Assembly: GCF_014197265.1 (NCBI RefSeq)
Contig: NZ_JACIFH010000001.1
Coordinates: 1,240,001 to 1,304,000 of the forward strand
Length of the DNA stretch: 64,000 bases
Origin: Microbacterium invictum
Lineage (GTDB): Bacteria; Actinomycetota; Actinomycetes; Actinomycetales; Microbacteriaceae
Direction: 5' to 3'
Shown here: in pieces, positions 59,134 through 64,000 of the stretch
How positions within the stretch are numbered: the first letter of the stretch is position 1
Layout: the number at the start of each line of letters is the position of its first letter
The notes under the pieces: generated by a model
What the model was told of the DNA's origin: nothing
What the model saw: only the letters and a program-made list of their open reading frames with translations
Database searches by the model: none
Program-made: the position numbers and the translations under genes

Positions 59134-60794
59134 GTCCCTGGCGCCACCCATCCCCGCCTGATTCGATGGACAGCGTGAGCACCCACGACGTCGTGAACCA
59201 GTCCCCGCCCCGCACCGGCCTCGACGAGTACGGCACCCACACGGCGCTCGTCGAAGCCGTCGAGCGGCACGATGCGGGCTGGGCGCACCATCGGCTGCAT
59301 CTGACCGGCCAGCGCGTCGGCACGGCATCCTTCCAGCGCGACGCGGCACGCGCGAACCGGCACGAGCCCGTCCTGCACACCCACGACCGGTACGGACACC
59401 GCATCGACGAGGTGGAGTACGACGACGCCTACCACCGGATCATCGGCGCCGCCGTCGCCGACGGGGCGCACACCTCGGCGTATGTCGAGCCGCGGCCGGG
59501 AGCGAGCGTCGCCCGCGCGGCGACCTTCATGCTCTACGCGCAGATCGAGCCCGGCCACGCGTGCCCGATCTCGATGACGCACTCCGTCGTCCCGGTGCTC
59601 CAGCAGCACGCCGAGGTCGGCGCCGCCTGGCTCGACCGCGTGTACGCCACCTCGTACGATCCGGCTCTGCACTCCGGCAAGCACAGCGCCCTGTTCGGCA
59701 TGGCGATGACCGAGAAACAGGGCGGGTCGGACGTGCGCGCCGGCGCCACCGCCGCGCGTCCACTCGGCGACGGGCGATACAGCCTCACTGGGCACAAGTG
59801 GTTCTGCAGCGCCCCGATGTCCGACGCGTTCCTGGTGCTCGCCCAGGCGCCCGGCGGCCTCTCCTGCTTCCTCGTGCCGCGGCTGACCGATGAGGGCGAG
59901 CGCAACGGCATCCGCATCCAACGACTCAAGGACAAGCTCGGCAACCGGGCGAACGCCTCGAGCGAGGTCGAGTACGTGGATGCCGTGGGCCGGCTCCTCG
60001 GCGACGAAGGCCGCGGCGTGCGCACGATCATCGACATGGTCGCCCGCACTCGCCTCGACTGCGTGTACGGATCGACCGCCGGCATGCGGCAGGCCGTCGC
60101 CGAGGCCGCGTGGCACGCCCGGCACCGCGCCGCGTTCGGACGCGCGCTCATCGATCAGCCGGCGATGACGGCCGTGCTGGCCGATCTGCAACTCGAGACC
60201 GAGGCGGCCACCGTCACCGCGATGCGGCTGGCGCGGGCGCATGACGAGGACGCCTCGGACACCGAGCGCGCCTTCCGGCGCCTCGCCACCGCCGTGTCGA
60301 AGTACTGGATCTGCAAGCGCGGTCCCGGGCACGCCTACGAGGCACTCGAATGCTTGGGCGGCAACGGCTACACCGAGGAGTTCCCGCTCGCGATGCGCTA
60401 CCGCGAGCAGCCGGTGATGGCGGTGTGGGAGGGCTCGGGAAACGTCATCGCCCTCGACGTGCTGCGCGCGATAGCCCGCGAGCCGGCGTCGCTCGAGGCG
60501 TTCGACGCCGAGGTGTCGCTCGCCCGCGGCGCAGATGCGCGCCTGGACGCCCACCTCGACCGGACCCGGCGAATGGTCGCGGACGTCGCGGCGGATGTGG
60601 AACCGGATGCCGGTGCCCGCGGCCTCGTCACCGCGCTCGCCCTCGCACTGCAGGCCTCACTGCTCGTACGTTTCGCGCCGGCCGCCGTCGCCGATGCGTT
60701 CACGGCGACGCGACTGGGCGACGCGGCATCCCTCGGTCTCTACGGCGCGCTCCCTGGTGGGGTGGATGCCGCGGCCATCGCCGCCCGCATCTGA
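59130..60794 (+). CDS. aidB: AidB-like acyl-CoA dehydrogenase family protein
   Basis: A 554-residue FAD protein closely following E. coli AidB of the adaptive response to DNA alkylation: FGMAMTEKQGGSDVRAG (about residues 188-204), GHKWFCSAPMSDAFLVLAQAPGG (about 218-240), RLKDKLGNRANASSEVEY and CLGGNGYTEEFPLAMRYREQPVMAVWEGSGN (about 408-438). The C-terminal helical part that binds DNA in AidB is present (to about residue 550). Its true activity is debated. ATG 59130 is coupled to nrdI; ATG 59166 would be an internal alternative. Confidence 0.92.
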   Translation: MSPWRHPSPPDSMDSVSTHDVVNQSPPRTGLDEYGTHTALVEAVERHDAGWAHHRLHLTGQRVGTASFQRDAARANRHEPVLHTHDRYGHRIDEVEYDDAYHRIIGAAVADGAHTSAYVEPRPGASVARAATFMLYAQIEPGHACPISMTHSVVPVLQQHAEVGAAWLDRVYATSYDPALHSGKHSALFGMAMTEKQGGSDVRAGATAARPLGDGRYSLTGHKWFCSAPMSDAFLVLAQAPGGLSCFLVPRLTDEGERNGIRIQRLKDKLGNRANASSEVEYVDAVGRLLGDEGRGVRTIIDMVARTRLDCVYGSTAGMRQAVAEAAWHARHRAAFGRALIDQPAMTAVLADLQLETEAATVTAMRLARAHDEDASDTERAFRRLATAVSKYWICKRGPGHAYEALECLGGNGYTEEFPLAMRYREQPVMAVWEGSGNVIALDVLRAIAREPASLEAFDAEVSLARGADARLDAHLDRTRRMVADVAADVEPDAGARGLVTALALALQASLLVRFAPAAVADAFTATRLGDAASLGLYGALPGGVDAAAIAARI

Positions 60795-60935
60795 CGCGGA
60801 CGGGGCGCGTGAACCATCGGCGCCGCGGCACCCCAGCGACCCGACGAACCGAATCGGGGTCACCTGTTGCCGCCTCACCCGGCCCGACCCGGCCACACGC
60901 GACCCCACTGTCGATCGCGGGCTCAAGACGAGGAA

Positions 60936-61505
60936 CTACGCGCGCACGAGCGCGTCGACCAGGCGCGCGGCGTCGCCGGGCTGGCCCGCCCTGCCGCTCA
61001 GCGCCTTGAGCAGCACGGCGCCGACGAGCGCCTCGCTCAGCTCGACCACGGGGGCATCGGCCGGCAGCTGCCCGGCCGCGACGCCTGCGGTCAGCCGCGT
61101 GGTCACCGACTCCGCGCCGCCGAGACTGTCACGCAGCCGTGCGCCGATCTCGACGTTCGCCGTCGCCGCGGCGACCAGCGACGTGACCAGTCCGCGCCCG
61201 GTCGGCTCGTCCATCAGCGCGAAGATCTGCTCCACCCAGCCGACGAGGTCGCCGCGCAGATCGCCGGTGTCGGGCAGCGTGAGCTGCCCGGGCAGCAGGC
61301 GCCCCTCGAGCAGGCACTCCGCGACCAGCGCACTCTTGGTGGGCCACCAGCGGTAGATCGTCTGCTTGCCCACACCCGCCTCGGCGGCGATGCCCTCGAT
61401 CGTCAGCTGCTCATACCCGCGCTCGGCGAACAGCTGCGCGGTCGCAGCGAGAATCGCCTGCCGCGCGGCCTCGCTGCGCGGCGCACCGCGGCGCTGTTCC
61501 GACAT
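60936..61505 (-). CDS. TetR-family regulator
   Basis: A 189-residue TetR protein with N-terminal helix-turn-helix ILAATAQLFAERGYEQLTIEGIAAEAGVGKQTIYRWWPTKSALV (split within residues 18-62) and a helical ligand domain ending in a leucine-rich C-terminus. ATG 61505 is chosen; GTG 61511 would add two residues. On the other side of its promoter is only the tail of an MMPL transporter, so it has probably lost the pump it controlled. Confidence 0.9.
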   Translation of the reverse strand: MSEQRRGAPRSEAARQAILAATAQLFAERGYEQLTIEGIAAEAGVGKQTIYRWWPTKSALVAECLLEGRLLPGQLTLPDTGDLRGDLVGWVEQIFALMDEPTGRGLVTSLVAAATANVEIGARLRDSLGGAESVTTRLTAGVAAGQLPADAPVVELSEALVGAVLLKALSGRAGQPGDAARLVDALVRA

Positions 61506-61527
61506 GTTCACATCGTATTCGGCAATT

Positions 61528-61544
61528 GCAAGACGGCGCGTTGC
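61528..61544. promoter_or_regulatory. Possible TetR operator
   Basis: GCAA-N9-TTGC (61528-61531, 61541-61544) is a short dyad within the TetR upstream region. It is weak on sequence alone and supported mainly by position. Confidence 0.3.
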
Positions 61545-61554
61545 GTATTATTAG

Positions 61555-61749
61555 TCGGCCACCATTCGGCTGCTCGGCGTCGGGCTCGCGTTCGGCGTGC
61601 TGCTCGACGCATTCGTGGTGCGCCTGCTGCTCATGCCCGCGCTCATGCACCTGCTCGGCGCGTCGGCCTGGTGGTTCCCGCGCCGGCTCGACCGGATCGT
61701 GCCGAACGTCGAGGGTGCCACGCTGGAGCGCCGCCACCACCTGCGCTGA
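61555..61749 (+). pseudogene. C-terminal remnant of an MMPL-family transporter
   Basis: The frame reads ATIRLLGVGLAFGVLLDAFVVR and continues to WWFPRRLDRIVPNVEG, the last membrane helix and tail of MMPL/RND transporters of about 700 or more residues. There is no start codon in frame, a stop lies immediately before (61552-61554), and everything upstream of the last helix is gone. The junction falls in AT-rich sequence (GCGTATTATTAG). A hairpin 7 bp beyond the stop is probably the old gene's terminator. Confidence 0.85.
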
Positions 61750-61755
61750 GAAGCC

Positions 61756-61793
61756 GGCGCGCCGCTCGGTCTGGGGAAACCGAACGGCGCGCC
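61756..61793 (+). terminator. Hairpin after the MMPL remnant
   Basis: GGCGCGCCGCTCGGT (61756-61770) pairs with ACCGAACGGCGCGCC (61779-61793), 14 of 15 positions, with an eight-base loop. It lies between the + strand remnant and the IclR gene's 3' end. Confidence 0.75.
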
Positions 61794-61949
61794 ATCACGG
61801 AGAACGATCCGGTTTCGCGATCATGCGCGAGGTCCTGACGCCGCTCTGGGGGAAGCGGGCCGGCGCACCGGATGCCGTTACAGCTCCCACGGTACGACCG
61901 CCGATCCGCAGGCGACAGTGCCCGGTTTTCAGATGATGAAGCCCCGGGG

Positions 61950-62729
61950 TTACGCCGACGAGTCGCCGAGCTGTTCGGCGCCGAGTCGCAGCGACAGGCG
62001 ATTCGCGATCGTGCGCAGCCGCGCGGCGAGCTCGTCGGGGCTCCCTTCGACCGTGTGGGTCGGCAAGGAGACGGCGAGGGATGCCATGACCCCCGGCGCC
62101 CGGACCGGCACGGCCAGGCAGGTGAAGCCGATGGCGTACTCCTGGCGGTCGAGGACGGGACCGACGGGCTGCTCGAGCTGCTGCAGCAAGAGCCGGCGGT
62201 CGCTGATCGTGTACGGCGTGAGCTCTTCGAGGACATGCCGCGACAGGTAGTCGTTGCGCTCGTCCTGCGACAGCTCGGCGAGGATCTGCTTGCCGAGCGC
62301 GGTGGCATGCGCGCTCGAGTGCAGCCCGACCCACAACTCGACCCGCGGGCTGGACTTCGCATCGACGATGTCGACGAGATGCACCTCGCCGTCGTCGTAG
62401 CGCGAGAGGTAGGCGGTCGCACCCAGGCCGTCGGCGACCTCCCGCAGCGACTCGCGCACGCGCGCGACGAAGACCCCGGAGCTCTGCTCGGGCACCCCGA
62501 GGAACCGCGATCCGAGCACGAGTCCGTCGGGCTCAGCGGTGAGATACCCCTCGCGCAGCAGCGTGCGCACGAGGTTGTAGGTCGTGCCGAGCGTGAGGCC
62601 CGCCACGTGCGCGAGGGATTTCGCGGTGACCGGTCGGGGTGCGTTGGCGACGATGTCGACCAGTCGCAGGGCGCGCTGAACCGAGGCGATCAGCGTCTCG
62701 CCGTGCCCCCGCACATCTGAGCTCATCAT
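61950..62729 (-). CDS. IclR-family regulator
   Basis: A 259-residue IclR-type regulator: N-terminal winged helix (ASVQRALRLVDIVANAPRPVTAKSLAHVAGLTLGTTYNLVRTLLREGYL, within residues 15-64) and C-terminal effector GAF-like domain (YAIGFTCLAVPVRAPGVMASLAVSLP, about 196-221). Two ATG codons in tandem (62729 and 62726) follow GGGGGAG; the second has better spacing. It is divergent from the DJ-1/PfpI gene, which it may control. Effector not recognisable. Confidence 0.9.
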   Translation of the reverse strand: MMSSDVRGHGETLIASVQRALRLVDIVANAPRPVTAKSLAHVAGLTLGTTYNLVRTLLREGYLTAEPDGLVLGSRFLGVPEQSSGVFVARVRESLREVADGLGATAYLSRYDDGEVHLVDIVDAKSSPRVELWVGLHSSAHATALGKQILAELSQDERNDYLSRHVLEELTPYTISDRRLLLQQLEQPVGPVLDRQEYAIGFTCLAVPVRAPGVMASLAVSLPTHTVEGSPDELAARLRTIANRLSLRLGAEQLGDSSA

Positions 62730-62922
62730 CGGCTCCCCCGTGTCATCAGGATAGGGCCCCGGGCGCCGGCGCGGGAGGTCGACTTCTCATCCGGCGGCTC
62801 CGCCGATCCTCCCCGGCAGGTTCGGACGCGCGCGGAGGATGTCAACCCCCGTGCGACCCGCTCCGGCAGTCCCGTACCGTGCACACGACAGCCGACCTAT
62901 CGAACGGAGATGAGTGAGAACG

Positions 62923-63471
62923 ATGGCGACTTTGACTGGAAAGAATGTGGCGTTCCTGGCGACGAACGGGTTCGAAGACAGCGAGCTGACCTCGCCCTGG
63001 TCTGCGGTGGTGGATGCCGGTGCCACGGCGACGCTGGTCTCGCCGGCGAGCGGATCGATCGAGGGCAAGAAGGGCCACTCCCAGCAGGTCGAGCTGGCCG
63101 CCGCAGATGCGCGGGCCGACGACTTCGACGCGCTGATCCTGCCCGGTGGGGTCGTCAACGGCGACCACCTGCGGATGGATGGCGACTCGATCGCGTTCGC
63201 CAAGGCGTTCTTCGAGCAGCACAAGCCCGTCGGGGCCATCTGCCACGCCGCGTGGATCCTCGTCGAGGCGGGCGTCGTCGACGGTCGTACGATGACCAGC
63301 TATCCGAGCCTGCAGACCGACCTCCGCAATGCCGGAGCCGACTGGGTCGACGAAGAGGTGGTGGTCGACGCGGGCTTCGTCACGAGCCGGAACCCCGACG
63401 ATCTGCCGGCATTCAACGCGAAACTCGTCGAGGAGATCGCCGAGGGCCCGCATCGGGACCAGACGGCCTGA
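62923..63471 (+). CDS. DJ-1/PfpI-family protein (type 1 glutamine amidotransferase fold)
   Basis: A 182-residue cytosolic protein of the DJ-1/PfpI superfamily, close to the general stress YraA/YhbO-type deglycase or protease group. The fold shows VAFLATNGFEDSELTSPWSAV (catalytic Glu about 17), DALILPGGVVNGD and the nucleophile in VGAICHAAWILVEAG (Cys about 107, followed by His). ATG 62923 follows GGAGATGA; GTG 62914 is an alternative. Ends in a hairpin at 63485-63525. Confidence 0.93.
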   Translation: MATLTGKNVAFLATNGFEDSELTSPWSAVVDAGATATLVSPASGSIEGKKGHSQQVELAAADARADDFDALILPGGVVNGDHLRMDGDSIAFAKAFFEQHKPVGAICHAAWILVEAGVVDGRTMTSYPSLQTDLRNAGADWVDEEVVVDAGFVTSRNPDDLPAFNAKLVEEIAEGPHRDQTA

Positions 63472-63484
63472 CTCGACCACGTGC

Positions 63485-63525
63485 GCGCCGGTGGCGGAGA
63501 CCTCAGCCCTCTCCGCCGCCGGCGC
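63485..63525 (+). terminator. Hairpin after the DJ-1/PfpI gene
   Basis: GCGCCGGTGGCGGAGA (63485-63500) and TCTCCGCCGCCGGCGC (63510-63525) form a 16-bp stem with one T-G pair and a nine-base loop, 13 bp past the stop codon. The gap to 63599 holds nothing else convincing. Confidence 0.8.
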
Positions 63526-63599
63526 TTTCGGTCGAACAGGAGCGGATCGACTGGGAGTGGGCGACCGCACGCCTCGGTGACGCCTGACAGGTGCGCCCG

Positions 63600-63791
63600 T
63601 CAGTGCGAGCCGTCGTCGGCCGTGCCGTCGAGCGCGAGGTCAGGATCGACGTCGGTCGACTCACCGGCGCCGAAGCCCTCTTCGGGACGATCGGGGCGCG
63701 GGGGCGTCTCGGTGTCGCCTTCATCCGGCAGCGAGGGCTCCTGGGGAAGCCCGGTATCCGGGTCGAGCGGAGTCTGGTCGGGGGTGCTCAT
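63600..63791 (-). CDS. Small acidic hypothetical protein
   Basis: A 63-residue protein rich in Pro, Asp, Glu and Gly (TPLDPDTGLPQEPSLPDEGD) with no hydrophobic core and no cysteine, so it is probably disordered. Comparable short DPDTGLP-containing proteins are common as single genes in Microbacteriaceae. The ATG at 63791 follows AAAGGAT. Function unknown. Confidence 0.7.
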   Translation of the reverse strand: MSTPDQTPLDPDTGLPQEPSLPDEGDTETPPRPDRPEEGFGAGESTDVDPDLALDGTADDGSH

Positions 63792-63924
63792 GCTGAGATC
63801 CTTTCGTCAGGTCCGTCGAGCGTGCGCGCCGGGGCGCGACCGGCACACGGTCTTGACGCTGCGCCGGCACGGGTGTAGCGATCGTGCGTGCGTCAACCCC
63901 GTGGCATCCATTCGACGACGCTTC

Positions 63925-63930
63925 TAAGGT
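63925..63930 (+). promoter_or_regulatory. -10 box of a probable leaderless promoter
   Basis: TAAGGT lies seven bases before the ATG at 63938 with no ribosome site between. Confidence 0.45.
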
Positions 63931-63937
63931 GACGTGC

Positions 63938-64000
63938 ATGGCGAAAGACGATGCGGTCACACTCGATGTCGGCGACCATGAGGTGCGCATCACGCACCCC
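63938..64000 (+). CDS. Probable LigD-type DNA polymerase/ligase domain protein (partial, N-terminus only)
   Basis: Only 21 residues are visible: MAKDDAVTLDVGDHEVRITHP. The VxVxGHEVRITxP opening followed by a Pro-Asp-Lys stretch is typical of LigD polymerase-domain (eukaryotic-type primase) proteins of bacterial non-homologous end joining. The gene leaves the right edge, so domain content and length cannot be judged. Confidence 0.55.
   Translation, partial: MAKDDAVTLDVGDHEVRITHP

Overview
The window is high-GC (roughly 69% by eye) and gene-dense, with GTG starts, ATGA/GTGA stop-start overlaps and TAGRCT-type -10 boxes. Gene content (MraZ, PASTA kinase, GarA/OdhI-like FHA protein, FtsR, class II DAHP synthase, Rv2175c-like protein, 13E12/DUF222 HNH protein) points to an actinomycete, most likely Microbacteriaceae and close to Microbacterium. 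No rRNA, tRNA, IS element, prophage or CRISPR array was seen.

Layout. 1-13.4 kb: mraZ (partial), DUF3040 protein, polyprenyl diphosphate synthase, Rv2175c-like protein, LysM protein, PASTA kinase, a 444-bp gap with gene debris, then aroG, an acyltransferase, ROK glucokinase, acyl-CoA synthetase, peptide deformylase and a MinD-like ATPase. 13.4-23 kb: pyruvate carboxylase, ParA, two MerR regulators and an FHA protein (the cell-division/GarA neighbourhood), two copper-handling genes and dihydrolipoamide dehydrogenase. 23-32 kb: CYTH protein, valine catabolism (mmsA/mmsB with a divergent LysR), glycogen phosphorylase, NAD(P)HX epimerase and a YihY membrane protein. 32-46 kb: a type IV pilus locus. 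pilB stands alone on the + strand. A DUF222-HNH gene and a SulP transporter separate it from a tightly overlapping minus-strand operon (pilA, pilV, pilW, PilX-like, pilD, pilM, pilN, pilO, pilT, pilC). 46-53.3 kb: a siderophore-iron uptake locus (AraC, two permeases, ATPase, divergent binding lipoprotein, SIP oxidoreductase fused to a methyltransferase-like region) with a DtxR/IdeR-type box in the divergent promoter. 53.3-64 kb: two paralogous small membrane/coiled-coil proteins flanking a serine hydrolase, then L,D-transpeptidase, aldo/keto reductase, FUSC protein, NrdI coupled to AidB, a TetR gene beside a deleted MMPL transporter, IclR, a DJ-1/PfpI protein and the start of a probable LigD-type gene.

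The most striking observation is genome-scale rather than genic. The heptamer GGATGCC (and its complement GGCATCC) occurs about 85 times by hand count, against roughly 15 expected from composition. In two gaps after convergent or 3' gene ends it forms inverted pairs that would fold as hairpins. That is how DNA uptake sequences behave in Neisseria and Haemophilus, and this window also encodes a full type IV pilus with a PilT retraction motor. A DNA-uptake or chromosome-organisation role is an inference to be tested, not something the sequence proves.
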